Shown here: in pieces, positions 34,108 to 46,101 of the stretch
How positions within the stretch are numbered: position 1 is the first letter of the stretch
Layout: the number at the start of each line of letters is the position of its first letter
Source of the DNA: Ailurus styani
Taxonomy: Eukaryota > Chordata > Mammalia > Carnivora > Ailuridae
Assembly (NCBI GenBank): GCA_002007465.1
Contig: LNAC01000009.1
Location: 2,342,846 to 2,406,845, forward strand
Reading direction: 5' to 3'
DNA: 64,000 bases
Notes under the pieces: model-generated
The model's input: the letters and a program-made list of their open reading frames with translations, nothing else
Databases searched by the model: none
Told to the model about the DNA's origin: nothing
Program-made: the position numbers and the translations under genes

Positions 34108-35423
34108 CTCAAAGTAGGTAACTTTTAATCTGTGTCTGAAAAATGTGTAGGATATCTGGAAGGAGGAATGCTGAGGCTGGAGATCCAAGCAGAGGTGTGC
34201 TCAACCTGCAGGTAACTGATGTGATCAGAGAAGCGCAGGTTACAAATGTTCACTCTAGCATCTGCATGAATCCGTCTTTCCTCCCGGAGAATGCCTTCCC
34301 AGGTCCACAGTTGCGGCTTTCCACCCTCCACCCACACTTAACTTTTTTGCGTACGCCAAAGAGTAGGACTTCCCGATTTTATAATCCAGGTGGGGGCGAC
34401 AGAGGAACACAGGAAAGTCAATAGCAAGGAGAAATTTCTCTACTGACACGCCCACCTCCCACCTGGACAACCCCACCCCTACCCCTGAATTCCTTCCCCC
34501 TCCAGATTAGCAGCCCGCTGGCTAAAGCAGGAACTCTGCCCTTCCTATCAAGGTGTTAGTCCTGGAAGCTCCTGTCTTTAGGCTGTTTACGCTCACACGG
34601 GTTCTCAGGTTGCCAGTGCCCTGGGACATCCTGTTGGACATGGCCCCTCCCCTGCCCCAGTTCTGTAGCCAGCAGGTCAAAGTCCCTTGAGCTACAGCGG
34701 GAGGGACTACAAAGTCCCTCCATCACTGCAGTCTTGTCCCAGCAGACAGTGGGGTCACATTCCACTCCCAGACTGTGCTGTCAGCTCCTTGAAAAAATAC
34801 AGGCCAACACTCATTCTTCTTCCTCATTCCTGGGCAATGGTATAAGCTCTGGATTTGCAGCTGAGGTCCTTCGGCGATTTCCTGGGACTTTGACTTGGGG
34901 TAAGTCATTTCCCTGCTCCGAGTCTTAGTTTCTGTAAAACTGATGTGACTCTCTTTAATATTCTTGCCAGGCATTAAGGTTTATAAATGTAGATCTGTTT
35001 TCCCCCCATGGGTAAAACTGCCTTAGACTGAGATCTCAGTTTTGGATCTGGATCCTGTGCCAGGAGGAATGAGTGGGCTCCCTACTGTGTGTCTCAGTCA
35101 GGGTCTCCACTCACCGCCCCCCATCCCCAGCAGCCCGGAAACCTTCGGTCCGGGCTCCAGAAGTCCCTTCTCTCTGCTTTGCAGGTTCCAAAGTCAAGGG
35201 AAACCAGGTGTAGGTCACTGTGCTTACTAGATCCCTCCAGACAAGTTGTCACCTCTCTTGGGGCAGAACCATCAACTCAACAGGTTTTCACAAAACATTT
35301 GTCCTGTAGGGATTCTGGTTTTGGACTGAGAAAAGAAAGAAAGGGAAAAAGAGGAGAGAAAGAAAAATCAGGATTCATTATCTGGCAAGAGACTTTCCTG
35401 TATAGGTTTAAATCTTAACAGCT

Positions 35424-35614
35424 TTTTTTTTTAGATTTATTTATTTATTTATTTATTTGAGAGAGAGAATAAGAATAAAAAGACAGGAGGGGTGGAGGGA
35501 GAGGGAGAAGCAGACTCCCCGATGAACAGAGACCAAGGCTGATCCCTGGACCCCAAGATCATGGCCTGCGCTGAAAGCAGATGCTCAACTAACTGAGCCA
35601 CCCAGGCGTTCCGT
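35424..35614 (-). mobile_element. Carnivore SINE
   Basis: TTTAT repeats at its left end, ends GAGCCACCCAGGCGTTCC. TTAACAGCT is duplicated on both sides. Confidence 0.9.
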
Positions 35615-36194
35615 GTTAACAGCTGCTTCTGGACAGGTTCCTGAGGACCGGGACCTGTGCTGAATGCTTTCTGTGAATTGGACAGACGAGGAAGCTGAGC
35701 CTAGAGAGCTCGAGGTGTGGCATCACCGAGGCCCCGTGGCTGGTTCAGAATGGAGCTTGGGACCATTCTATCCACGTCCAAACTTCCATTTTCTGGGATT
35801 GTTCATGTACCAAGCTGATCTTGCCTGGGCATGATCGCTCCCCCTTCCTGGGCCCCATCTCCAGAGGCACTATGGTTTGTGTCTTCTCAGTAATTGGGGG
35901 CACCTGACATTTTGAGCCCTGGGGATGCTCAGATCCTTCCAGACACGAGAGATCTGCCCATTAAGAGAACTGACTCACCCCAAATACCAAGTGTCCCCCT
36001 TTTGAGAAATGCTGCAATCAACTCTCCATACTGCATAGAATTGGCTTAGGTGGCTTGGGGCTAGGTGACACAGCCGCCATGTGGGGCGGAAGGGGCAGGG
36101 CTCCAGCTCCCAAGGGCTGCTGGTCTGCGGGCAGGGGAGCTGACCGAGGCGGCGGCATCCACCTGCTGAAACAGGGGTGTTTGGGGAAAGCCTC

Positions 36195-36350
36195 TGGAAA
36201 CAGGCGAACCAGGATTTGAATCTAACCTCAGGCTCTCAGCTGAATGAGCTTTGTTCTCCTCCGAGCAAAATAGGGATGCTAATGCCTTCCTAGTAGGTTG
36301 TTTTGAAGATTAGGGAATTTAGCACAGAGGTCAGGTGCATAGTAGGCTGG
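36195..36350 (+). repeat. MIR
   Basis: CCAGGATTTGAATCTAACCT and CAAAATAGGGATGCTAATGC match the sense MIR core. Confidence 0.65.
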
Positions 36351-36490
36351 CTCTGAGTTCAGAGGAAGGGCCCAGGTGGCGGAGAGGCAGAGAGGAGGCA
36401 GAGTTGGGACTGAGCCCTGCTAAGGAGATAGGATGGGGGGGGGAGGCGCATTCCAGCCAGGGGCACAGATGTCTATCCAAAAGCAAGTGA

Positions 36491-36590
36491 GGGGTGCTTG
36501 GCTGGCTCAGGTGGTAGAATGTGCAACTCTTGATCTCAGGGTGATGAGTTCAAGCCCCACGTTGGGCATGGAGCCTACTTAAAAGATAAG
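36491..36590 (+). mobile_element. Short carnivore SINE
   Basis: GGGGTGCTTGGCTGGCTCAG to TGGAGCCTACTTAAAAGATA. Confidence 0.85.
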
Positions 36591-36594
36591 AAAA

Positions 36595-36690
36595 GGGGCA
36601 CCTGCATGGCTCAGTTGGTTAACTCTTGATTTCGGCTCAGGTCATGATCTCAGGGTAGTGAGATCGAGTCCCTTGCTGCCCGCATGACAG
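36595..36690 (+). mobile_element. Carnivore SINE, 3'-truncated
   Basis: GGGGCACCTGCATGGCTCAG then the tRNA-like head only. It stops after GAGATCGAGTCCCTTGC with no tail. Confidence 0.8.
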
Positions 36691-36863
36691 TACTTCCTGT
36701 CCGACTAATGTTGGAGGAATAACAATAACAGCGATGATGTTTGTGGCACACTGAGTCTTGCGGGTCACACACGTGGCCTCTCACTGACTTCTCACGACAA
36801 CTCTGTGACGCGAGTGCTGTTATTCCGATTCAGAGACGATTCCCAGAACGCTTTAATAATTTG

Positions 36864-37045
36864 GGGCGCCTGGGTGGCTCCGTCGGTTGAGCATCTGCCT
36901 TCGGGTCGGGTCACGATCCGGGGGTCCTAGGATCGAGCCCCCACAGCAGGCTCCTTGCTCAGCAGAGAGTCTGCTTCCCCACCCCGCCCCACTCATGCTC
37001 TCTTTTCTCGCTCTCTCAAATAAATAAAATCTTTAAAAAAAAAAA
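36864..37045 (+). mobile_element. Carnivore SINE
   Basis: GGGCGCCTGGGTGGCTCCG start, AAATAAAATCTTT plus A. Perfect 13-bp duplication CTTTAATAATTTG at 36,851-36,863 and 37,046-37,058. Confidence 0.95.
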
Positions 37046-37186
37046 CTTTAATAATTTGCCAAAAGTCGCACAAACACAACTAGTAAATGGCTTCAGTCCA
37101 AGGTCTGTCTGATCCCAGAGCCTCAAAAAATCTTCACAGCCTCAAAAAAAAAAAAAAAAAACAACCAAAAAACCCCAGAGTGTTGA

Positions 37187-37369
37187 GGGGCGCCTGGATG
37201 GCTCAATCCTTAAGCGTCTGCCTTCGGCTCGGGTCTTGATCTCAGGGACCTGGGATCAAGCCCCGCATTGGGCTCCCTGCTCAGTGGGAGGCCTGCCTCT
37301 CCCTCTCCCACTCCCCCTGCTTGTGTTCCCTCTCTCACTGTCCCTCTCTCTGTCAAATAAATATATAAA
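37187..37369 (+). mobile_element. Carnivore SINE whose tail was hit by another SINE
   Basis: GGGGCGCCTGGATGGCTCAA start and CAAATAAATATATAAA tail. The tail continues after the next element at 37,557. Confidence 0.92.
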
Positions 37370-37556
37370 TTTTTTTAAAGATTTTATTTATTTATTTGAC
37401 ACAGATTACAAGTAGGCAGAGAGGTAGGCAGAGAGAGAGGAGGAAGCAGGCTCCCTGCTGAGCAGAGAGCCTGATGCGGGCCTCGATCCCAGGACCCTGA
37501 GATCATGACCTGAGCCGAAGGCAGAGGCTTTAACCCACTGAGCCACCCAGGCGCCC
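37370..37556 (-). mobile_element. Carnivore SINE, mustelid-type, nested in a SINE tail
   Basis: Middle GATTACAAGTAGGCAGAGAG, ends AGCCACCCAGGCGCCC. The target duplication AAATATATAAA (37,359-37,369 and 37,557-37,567) is the A-tail of the older SINE. Confidence 0.95.
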
Positions 37557-38097
37557 AAATATATAAAATTTTTTTAAAAAGTATTTAAGTGTATAAGGCC
37601 CCAGCCCCATCCCAGAGAAAGCCACTATTAATAATTTAGCCGTGTCCCTAGAGACAGTCTTGTACATAACCAAGCAGCCCTTGCTTTGCACAACAGGATG
37701 AGTTTCAGGCACCAAGGTTTAGTTAAATAACACCAGTCCCTCAACACCGTTCCAACTTCAGCTGCGACGTTCCGTTCACTGTGAGTAATTGTCCAGAGTC
37801 CAGAACTTTGCTCCTCTTTAGCCCACGGATCGCTGTGGAAATAGCCGATGTGCTTTGTGGTCCCGTGACTAATCACGTCACTTCTTTCAAAGCCTGTCGG
37901 GGATGGGCCCCCGAGCATGCCCTTCAGTTCACACACAGACACCAGAGCTCTGAGTTAGTCGTGTTGCCTCCTGCCTCCCAGCGACGAACCCATGCGATGG
38001 GCTACAAAAATGGATCATCAGAAGAGGGAATTGGCCAACAAAGACAAAAGTGCTGCGAAGAAATGCAGAGCGATAAGCCAGAGTGGGAAATGTGCAT

Positions 38098-38291
38098 CGA
38101 GGGGCACCTGGGTGGCTCAGTTGTTGGGCATCTGCCTTCAGCTCAGGTCATGATCCCAGGGTGCTAGGATGGAGCCCCACATCGGGCTCCCTGCTCAGCG
38201 GGAAGCCTGCTTCTCCCTCTCCCACTCCCCCTGCTTGTGTTCCCCCTCTCGCGGTCTTTCTCTCTGTCAAAAAAAATAAATAAAATGTAAA
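38098..38291 (+). mobile_element. Carnivore SINE
   Basis: GGGGCACCTGGGTGGCTCAG head. AAATGTGCAT is duplicated at 38,088-38,097 and 38,292-38,301. Confidence 0.93.
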
Positions 38292-38724
38292 AAATGTGCA
38301 TTGAACGTAAGTGGAGTGCTGAAAGAAGACGCTGGCTGTGGGGATGTTGACTGCATGGCCCTTTGCTGTTCCAGAAACTCCAGATGTGCAATCAGAGAAA
38401 CGTAGTGAAGGCAGATTGACCAACGTACAGGACGCACGGGGTTGTAACCCAAAGGGTGAAGGTGTCCCAGAGGAAGGGATGCCAAGCAAAGAGGTCACAT
38501 CAAAGGGACGCCCAGATATATTTCACAGCAGTGAAAGGACAAGGGAGGAAATGTTTGAAGTCGATGTCAACTCAGAAAGAAGTATGTTAACTCATCAGTG
38601 CTGAGAAAAGATGCTTGTTTCCTATCCTAAGTTACGGGACTAAAAGCAGCCATGTTCACGCTGCCGTAGATAATTCTCCCCCAGATTTGTTGAGTTATAA
38701 TCGACAAATAAAATTGTCTTACCT

Positions 38725-38908
38725 GGGGCGCCTGGGTGGCTCAGTCGGTGAAGCGTCCAACTCTTGGTTTCGGCTCAGTTTATAATCTCAGGGTCGTGAG
38801 ACTGAGCCCAGAGCTGGGCTCTGCCTGGGGCCTGGAGGTTGCTCTAAGATTCTCTCTTCCTCTCCCACTCCTCTCTCCCTCCCTTCCTCCCTAAAAAAAA
38901 AAAAATTA
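38725..38908 (+). mobile_element. Carnivore SINE
   Basis: GGGGCGCCTGGGTGGCTCAG start, CTCCCTCCCTTCC middle, poly-A tail. Confidence 0.9.
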
Positions 38909-39009
38909 AAGGAAAGTGTGTAATGTGGTGATTTGATATATGTAGACACTATGAAGTGACTCCCACCATCAAGTTCATTAACACATCCATCACCTTACAG
39001 AGCTACCTT

Positions 39010-39034
39010 TGTGTGTGTGTGTGTGTGTGTGTGT
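39010..39034 (+). repeat. (GT)n microsatellite
   Basis: About 12 uninterrupted GT units. Confidence 0.95.
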
Positions 39035-39404
39035 ACACGTTTAAGATCTACTCTCCTAGCAAATTTAAATTCTACAATACGGTATTATCGACTAGTCATC
39101 ATCTCTATGCCAGGTCCTCAGAACGTCTTCACCTTATAAAAAAAGTGTGTTCCCTTTTATCAACTGTCCTCATTCCCCTCACTCCGTGGCCCCAGCAACC
39201 GCCAGTCTACTGTTTCTGGAAGTTGAACTTTTTTTTTCTTACGATCCCACTTATAAATGACACCACACAGTATTTGTCTTTGTCCGGCTTGTTTCACGGG
39301 CATTACACACTCCAGATTCATTCATGTTGTAGTAAATGGCAGGCTTTCCTTCTTTCTTAAGGCTGGATAACAGTCTACTGTATATGTACGCAGACCACAT
39401 CCAT

Positions 39405-39432
39405 CTTCATCCATCCATCCATCCATCCATCA
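39405..39432 (+). repeat. (ATCC)n microsatellite
   Basis: About 6 ATCC units inside the L1 fragment, where this tract is expected in expanded form. Confidence 0.85.
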
Positions 39433-39563
39433 AGGAACGGGTAGGATGTTTCCCTATCTTGGCTATCGTGAATAATGCTATAGTGAACACAGGAGTACAG
39501 GTAGTGATAGAGATAGTGATTTCATTTCCTTTGGCTATCTACCCAAAAGATCATCCTTGATAC

Positions 39564-39664
39564 TTTTTTTTTTAAAGTAGGCTCCACGCCCGATGTGAGG
39601 CGCGAACTCATGACCCCAAGATCAAGAGTCGCACACTCTACCAACTGAGCCAGGTAGGCACCCC
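39564..39664 (-). mobile_element. Short carnivore SINE
   Basis: AAAGTAGGCTCCACGCCCGA left end and CAACTGAGCCAGGTAGGCACC right end, short tRNA-like form. Confidence 0.8.
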
Positions 39665-39679
39665 ATTGATATATATAAT

Positions 39680-39876
39680 TTTGAGGATGTATTTATTTGA
39701 GAGTGAGAAAGTGTACCGTGTCTGTGCGAGCAGGGGGGAGGGGCAGAGGGAGAGGGAAAAAGAATCTCAAGCAGACTCCACACTGAGCACAGAGCCAGCC
39801 CCACAGCCCTGAGACCATGACCTAAGCTGAAATCGAGTCAGATGCTTAACGGACTGAGCCACCCAGGCACTCCCCC
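39680..39876 (-). mobile_element. Carnivore SINE
   Basis: Left end TTGAGGATGTATTTATTTGA, right end GAGCCACCCAGGCACTCC. Confidence 0.88.
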
Positions 39877-40249
39877 CCCATTGATATGTTTTTATAAAGA
39901 AAGAAAACACTTTAATCCTTAATGTTTCTAATTTAAATGGCATTAATAATTTAATAAACACTAAATTTATTATTTTTAGTTTTATTATTTTTTCATTTCC
40001 CTCTACATTTATAACAAACCATTAGAGAGTTTTTAATGTTTGACAGCCAACTTTCATAGATCACAGAACAATCATAATTTTTCCCACTAATTACTAACTT
40101 CTCTTTGAATGACTTCAGGTTAAATGGCCATTTTTATAGTCCCGCATTATAGTGGGGAATGAGGATTGCCTCTTTGGGTATATGAACACACCATCACATA
40201 CGTACCTGTCGCTCTGTAAGTTAAAAAAGGCAATTATATTGTTCTCCAA

Positions 40250-41265
40250 CCAGCTGTTTTTTTATTACCATACAATTCAAAAATTGAGGTGATTTGAATA
40301 ACACACAGTAGGCTGTTCTGAAACATACAAGTCTGTGGTATTTAGGGTGTTCACGACCTTGTGCAGCCCCCACCTCTAGTTTCAGAACTTTCTCATTACC
40401 ACGGAGAAACACCCTTGCCCATTAAATAGTCACTGCTCGTTTTCCCTCCCGTCTCCTGGTAACAACTGACCTTCTGACTGTAAGGATGTGTTCTGGAACC
40501 ACATACCATGTGACCCCTGTGTCTGGCTTCTGTCCCTCAGTGTAATGTTTCCAAAGTGCAGCCAAGTCGTAGCATGGATTGACATGTCCCTTATTCCTTT
40601 TAATGGCTGAGCAATAGTCCATTGTATGGATATACCACAATTTTCTTACTCACCCATCGATGGACACATAGATTATTTCCACCTCTTGACAATTATGAAT
40701 AACATGGCTATGAACATCTGTGTACGAGTTTCTGGAAGGACATGCATTTTCATTTCTTTTCAGTATATACCTAGGAGTGAAATTACCAGGTTGTAAGATA
40801 GTTCTATGTTTGGACTTCATAAAAATTAAAACCCATGTATCAAAGGACATTATCAAGAATGTGATCAATGTCATTGATTATTTTGAGTCAATTTTTGTGG
40901 ATTTAGTGAGATGGAGGTCTGACTCCATTCTCTCTCTCTTTTTTTAATAATTAACAGTTTTTCTAATATTTTATTTGTGTGACAGAGAGAAAAAGAGAGA
41001 GAGCACAAGCAGGGGGAGCGGCAGGCAGAGGCAGAGGGAGAAGCAGACTCCCCACTGAGCAGGGAGCCCAATGTGGGGCCCCATCCCAGGACCCTGGGAT
41101 CATGACCCAAGCCAAAGGCAGACACTTAACCAACTGAGCCACCCAGGTGTCCCCCAACTCCATTCTTTTGAATGTGGCTACCCAACTGTCCTAGCACATT
41201 TGTTGAAAAGACTATTTCTTCCGCCACTGAATTATTTCATCACCCTTGTCAAAATTAATTGACCA
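40250..41265 (-). mobile_element. L1 3' end, antisense, with SINE insertion
   Basis: ATGGCTGAGCAATAGTCCAT, TGTATGGATATACCACAATT and CCTAGGAGTGAAATTACCAG are antisense L1. Resumes after the SINE at 40,932-41,156. Confidence 0.78.
40932..41156 (-). mobile_element. Carnivore SINE
   Basis: Ends GAGCCACCCAGGTGTCCC. ACTCCATTCT is duplicated at 40,922-40,931 and 41,157-41,166. Confidence 0.9.
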
Positions 41266-41364
41266 GGGGCACCTGGCTGGCTCAGTCAGTGGAGCATGGG
41301 ACTCTTGATCTCAGGGTCATGAGTTCAAACCACATGTTGGGTGTGGAGATTACTTTTTTAAAAA
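41266..41364 (+). mobile_element. Short carnivore SINE
   Basis: GGGGCACCTGGCTGGCTCAG to GTGTGGAGATTACTTTTTTA. Confidence 0.87.
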
Positions 41365-41373
41365 GAGACACAT

Positions 41374-41556
41374 GGGGGCGCCTGGGTGGCTCAGTCAGTA
41401 AAGCAACTGCCTTTGGCTCAGACCATGATCCCAGGGTCCAGGGATCGAGCCCCACGTTGGGCTCTCCGCTCAGTGGAGAGCCTGCTTCTCCCTCTCCTCC
41501 TGGCTGCCGCTCTGCATGTCAAATAAATAAATAAAATCTTAAAAAAAAAAAAAAAG
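41374..41556 (+). mobile_element. Carnivore SINE
   Basis: GGGGGCGCCTGGGTGGCTCA start, AAATAAATAAATAAAATCTT plus A tail. Confidence 0.92.
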
Positions 41557-41569
41557 AGTTTTTTAAAAA

Positions 41570-42500
41570 AAATCAAGTGACCATAGATGCATATATGTTT
41601 GGGTTTATTTCTAAGCTCTCTACTCTATTCGAGTGGTCTGTGTGTCTATGCCAATACCATACTATTTTGCTTGCTGCAGCTTTGTAGTAATCTTTGATAT
41701 CAACTTGCCTTTTTCATGTAACCTATATATCTTTCCATGTTAGAACGCTAAGGGCAAACTTAATCTTACTCCCTTTAGTGGCTGCACCATTTTCCATTGT
41801 ATAGATAACTCATATACATATATATTTTAAAGATTTTATTTATTTATTTGAGAGAGAGTGAGAGAGAGCATGAGAGGGGAGAAGATCAGAGGGAGAAGCA
41901 GACTCCCCATAGAGCTGGGAACCTGATGTGGGACTCGATCCCAGGACTCCAGGATCATGACCTGAGCCAAAGGCAGTCACTTAACCAACTGAGCCACCCA
42001 GGCGCCCAAGTCATAATATATTAAACCAGCCCCCAATTGATGGACTTTGGATTGTCTCCAGGTTTTGTTGTCTCACACACAATGCTGCATTGATCATCCA
42101 GAGGTATACCTCTTCGTCTATATGTGTGAATAGTCCTGTAAGATAAATTCCTAGAGAGGAAGTATTTCTAAAGTCAAAGAGTAATCTATGTTGTTATTGT
42201 GAAGTTGCCCTCCAAAAGTTATACCAGCGAACATTCTAACTTGGTGTTTCCAAGATTGTGGATTATTAACCTCATAGTGCATGGTAGTATCGATTTGGTG
42301 AGTCTCAGTCTTCTTATCCTCTACCTATCTGAGAGGCAGAGAATAGCGTTTCATTTTAACTTGCATTTTGTTAATTATGAGTTAGGTTCAGCATCTTTTC
42401 AAGTTTATCCGCTATTTTCTTTTTCTGTGAATTTATATCTCTTGCCCACTTTTTTTTTCCTGTGGAGATGTTGGGTTTTGTTGTTGATTTATGAGAACTG
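41570..42500 (-). mobile_element. L1-type fragment, antisense, with SINE insertion
   Basis: CCAATACCATACTATTTTGC (ORF2 side), then GGCTGCACCATTTTCCATTG, CACAATGCTGCATTGATCAT and GATAAATTCCTAGAGAGGAA. Old LINE 3' ends of one or two copies, no intact frame. Confidence 0.68.
41823..42008 (-). mobile_element. Carnivore SINE
   Basis: TTAAAGATTTTATTTATTTA left end, GAGCCACCCAGGCGCCC right end. Confidence 0.92.
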
Positions 42501-42539
42501 TTTATATATTGAGGCTCATACTAAATTAAAATGGCCTCT

Positions 42540-42685
42540 TCACTTGTCTCCTTCATTAGACTGTGCACTCCTTGAAGAAAAGGAAGGTATCCATTCATTA
42601 TATAACCGGTAGCATAGGGCATAGGCATAGCATGTAATAGAAGTCCAATAAAAATTTGCTGAAGCAATGAAAATATATGCACCTA
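42540..42685 (+). repeat. L2-like remnant
   Basis: GACTGTGCACTCCTTGAAGA and CCAATAAAAATTTGCTGAAG are typical of the L2 3' end. Confidence 0.6.
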
Positions 42686-42844
42686 CTATGTGGCAGGCCC
42701 TGAGCCAAGTAATAATGATAAAAAGATGAACAGAGGAGAGTCCTCGTCTGACTGATCTCACTGTTTGGTAAGAGTGATAGACATTCATTCTCTCATTCAA
42801 CAAAAGTTAATGTAGCAGCTTACTCTCTCTGCCTGGTGCATAAA

Positions 42845-43230
42845 GTCTATTGGAAGAGCCAGCCTTCTGGGGGTGACTCAGGTGATCATGTCCTGGTGGA
42901 ATCTGGGCTGGTCATTTCCCCTCCCTGGTCATCAGTATCTCCATCCATAAAATGTGAGTGACTGGACCAAAATCCCTTATTTCCCATTGAGTATCTGCCC
43001 CTGAGTATTTGTCTGTGATGCTTTTTTTTTTTTTAAGNGTCTATTGGAAGAGCCAGCCTTCTGGGGGTGACTCAGGTGATCATGTCCTGGTGGAATCTGG
43101 GCTGGTCATTTCCCCTCCCTGGTCATCAGTATCTCCATCCATAAAATGTGAGTGACTGGACCAAAATCCCTTATTTCCCATTGAGTATCTGCCCCTGAGT
43201 ATTTGTCTGTGATGCTTTTTTTTTTTTAAG
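42845..43230 (+). repeat. Tandem direct copies around a single N (assembly artefact)
   Basis: 42,845-43,037 and 43,039-43,230 are identical apart from one T in the terminal T-run, with N at 43,038 between them. Such a join is typical of two overlapping contig ends that were scaffolded but not merged. Confidence 0.92.
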
Positions 43231-43436
43231 ATTTTTTTTTTTAAGATTTTCTTTTATTTATTTGAGACAGAGAGCCAACATGAGTGGGGGAGGGTCAGAG
43301 AAAGAGAAAGAGTGAGAAGCAGACTCCCCACTGAGCAGGGAGCCTGATGTGGGACTTGGCTGGATTCCAGGACTCTGGGATCATGACCTGAGCTGAAGGC
43401 AAACGCTTAACCAACTGAGCCCCCCAGGAATCCCCG
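43231..43436 (-). mobile_element. Carnivore SINE
   Basis: TTTAAGATTTTCTTTTATTT left end, GAGCCCCCCAGGAATCCCC right end (diverged head). Confidence 0.88.
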
Positions 43437-43564
43437 TCTGTGCTTCTTTCCGGAAGTAGGAATCTGACCCAAAGTGCGATGATGTCCGTGTCACTGCTCA
43501 GAGCCTCCCCTTGTCCCACAATGGCAGTGAGTGTGGGCTTTGAAAAATCAGAGTTCTGAGTTTT

Positions 43565-43741
43565 GGGGTTTTTTTAAGATTTTATTTATCTATTTGACAA
43601 GAGAGAGTGTGTATGCACACGCAAGCAGGCGGAGTGACAGGCAGAGGGAGAGGGAGATGCAGGCTCCCTGATCCCTGGATCCTGGGATCATGACCTGAGC
43701 TGAAGGCAGTCACCCAACTGACTGAGCCACAAAGGTGTCCC
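43565..43741 (-). mobile_element. Carnivore SINE
   Basis: TTTTTTTAAGATTTTATTTA left, GAGCCACAAAGGTGTCCC right. Confidence 0.88.
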
Positions 43742-44111
43742 AATAGAAATTAAATTTTACAACCATGGGATATAAAGAATGAATGTCATCCAGGCTGGGT
43801 TTGTTATCATACATTCATCATTATTATAGTTTCCTTCCCCCCCCTTATTTTAAAATAAATTAAAATTAAAACATTTTCATGGACTTCTCAAAGTATTGTG
43901 GTCCTTAGCACCATGCCTCCTGAGGAGGCCTCAAAGAGAAGTCAGCCCTGCCAAACATGAGTGAATTCACACACATCCAGCCCCACATATCATATTATAG
44001 TGATTCGGTGAGTATTCATAAAGTGTCCCCTCTATTAGGAACATCTATCATTTACTGGGCACCTTTTATGTGTCAGGCACTAAGAGACGTGTTTTCCGTG
44101 AATTATCTTAT

Positions 44112-44229
44112 GTTTTTTTATATAATTTTTTATATATTTAAATCATCTCTAGACTTCCGGTGGGACTCGAACTCACAACCGCAAGATCAAGGGTTACATG
44201 CTCTTCTGACTGAACCAGCCAGGACCCCC
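44112..44229 (-). mobile_element. Short carnivore SINE, diverged
   Basis: TGGGACTCGAACTCACAACC and CTGAACCAGCCAGGACCCC are the reverse of the tRNA-like head. Confidence 0.78.
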
Positions 44230-45477
44230 TGAGTTATCTTATTTTTATTTATTTTATCCATAGGGACACTGACATTCAGAGAGGTGAAGTGACTTGCCTT
44301 CTAAGCCTCTCCCCGGGGGGACTATTCAGGGCCCAGTCCTGGGCAGGCACAGTGTTTGGCAGCCATAGGACAGAGCTGGCCCACAGATGGAACAGTGTGA
44401 TGCTCACTCCCAAGGCCCGAGACTTGCCCCGGCCCACACACACCAGCCACCCCTTTTCTGGGCAGTCTCCTGCAGTAGAAGCCGGCTCCTGGTTTCCAGC
44501 TCCAGCCCCGAGGCAGTGGGGCTGGTTAAGCACATCCTCATCCAGCGTGGGCTCTCTTTGCCCTCTGTGGAGCCGGGTTACCCCAAGGCACCACCTTTCC
44601 CGGGGGTGTGATCTTCTGCCCCGTGCTGGGCATTGGATGTTGAAGACCCCACTCTGACCTCCAGGAGCTCAATATGAGTGTTCCGTTGTTGTTTTGTCAT
44701 TATTACAAGTGTCTTTGCCTGTTAATGGAGGTGAGGAAAGCACCTGCTTTCCAGGGCTGTTAAAAGGGTCCGATGACATACGGAGTCACCACTGAGCGAG
44801 GTGCCTGGTACAAAGTAAGCACTTGGGAGGTTAGAGCTGATTGCTGATTGTGTTAATGTCACTGAAATCCAGTGAGATGATAAAGGTATAATTTAGGGCA
44901 GAGGAGGTACCGTCACTTTAGGAGAAAGGACAGAATTCACAGATGTGGAATGATGTGGGTGCGGGTGTCAGAGAGAGGATCAGTGTGCTGGACACCCGTA
45001 GATTTTGGTCAGGAGACAGAATAGGGTCCCTCTGGAGGAGTCAGGACATCAGGCCCAGACAGGGCAGCCATCCCTGCATTCGGGCAATCCAAGGAGACCA
45101 ACCAACCCCATTTGCCCAGGATGGTCCCGGTCCCGAGAAACCCCTCAATCCTGGACAAGCAGGACAGTCGGTCCCCCTGGAACACTGCAGCTGGCACAAG
45201 GTGCCTCCTGTGACCAACACTGGACTCAGACCTGGCCATGGACTTCATGTCCCCTGGCTGAGTGAGGCTGAGACACACTGACACCTTCCCCCACCCCGAT
45301 GTGACACACTGTGGAATGTCCCTCCGTGGAATGTCCTTCCTCAGATAATAATCACACTACCTTTTGTTGCTCCGAGCTCTGGTTTTTAGCTACAGCCATC
45401 AGGGATTACTTCCTGCAGGGTTCCCCCGGGAAGTGACTCAGTTCTGAGAAACTAGATTGTCAACTCTGGCCAGGCTG

Positions 45478-45654
45478 ACTTCTCAGCCCCTGACATCGCC
45501 CACCCCTCCTCCACTCCCTGGCGTTTGCACCATCCCCTCCACCAGACACACTTTCCCTGCTTTGGGACTCTGCTCCGATGCCACATCCTCCAGGGAGCCC
45601 TCCCAAACTCCCAGGTACCTGGGCACGTGCCCAGAGCGCCCTCTGGTGTCCCAT
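45478..45654 (+). repeat. L2 remnant
   Basis: CTCCACTCCCTGGCGTTTGC, GACTCTGCTCCGATGCCACA and CAGGGAGCCCTCCCAAAC match the L2 3' region. Confidence 0.6.
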
Positions 45655-46101
45655 TGCATTAGTTTCTGGGAGCTGCCGGACCGAAGTCTCGCAGGCCAGA
45701 TTGGTTTTACACTGTAGGAAGTTTTTCTTTCACTGTTCTGGAGACTAAAGGTCCCAAATCAAGGAGTCAGCAGGGTCATGGTTTCTCTGAAGCCTCTAGA
45801 GGTGAATCTGTCCCATGATTTTCTCTTAGTTTGTGGCGTTACTGACAATGCATGGAGCTCCTTGGCTTGTAGACACCTCCCCAATCCCCATCTCTGCCTC
45901 TGTCTTCACATGGCCTCTTACCTGTGTGTCTGTGTGTCTTCTCCCTTCTTCGAAGTACACCAGGCATCCTGGATTAAGGTCCACGCTAATCCAGTATGAC
46001 CTCATCCTACGTGGATTACATCTACAAAGACCCTATTTCCATTCACAGGTGCCAGGGGTCTTCAACATACGCTTTTGGAGGACACAGTTCAAACCATAAC
46101 A
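45655..46101 (-). mobile_element. MaLR (MLT1/MST-type) solo LTR
   Basis: On the minus strand it begins TGTTATGG and ends near CTAATGCA. Inside are the MaLR hallmarks: AGTCCTAACC-like and CATGTGAAGACAGAGGCAG tracts, and TCTCCAGAACAGTGAAAG. About 447 bp. An ancient retrovirus-like LTR with no internal coding part. Confidence 0.8.

Larger units (their letters stand above)
38685..39560 (-). mobile_element. L1 3' UTR, antisense, with SINE insertion
   Basis: TGTTGAGTTATAATCGACAA, AGATCTACTCTCCTAGCAAA, CACACAGTATTTGTCTTTGT and TTGGCTATCGTGAATAATGC are antisense L1. A SINE at 38,725-38,908 and a GT repeat interrupt it. Confidence 0.75.

Noticed and set aside
39000..39040. GT-repeat considered as a Z-DNA or regulatory element
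   Set aside because: Ordinary short microsatellite inside an L1 fragment, with no promoter or exon nearby.
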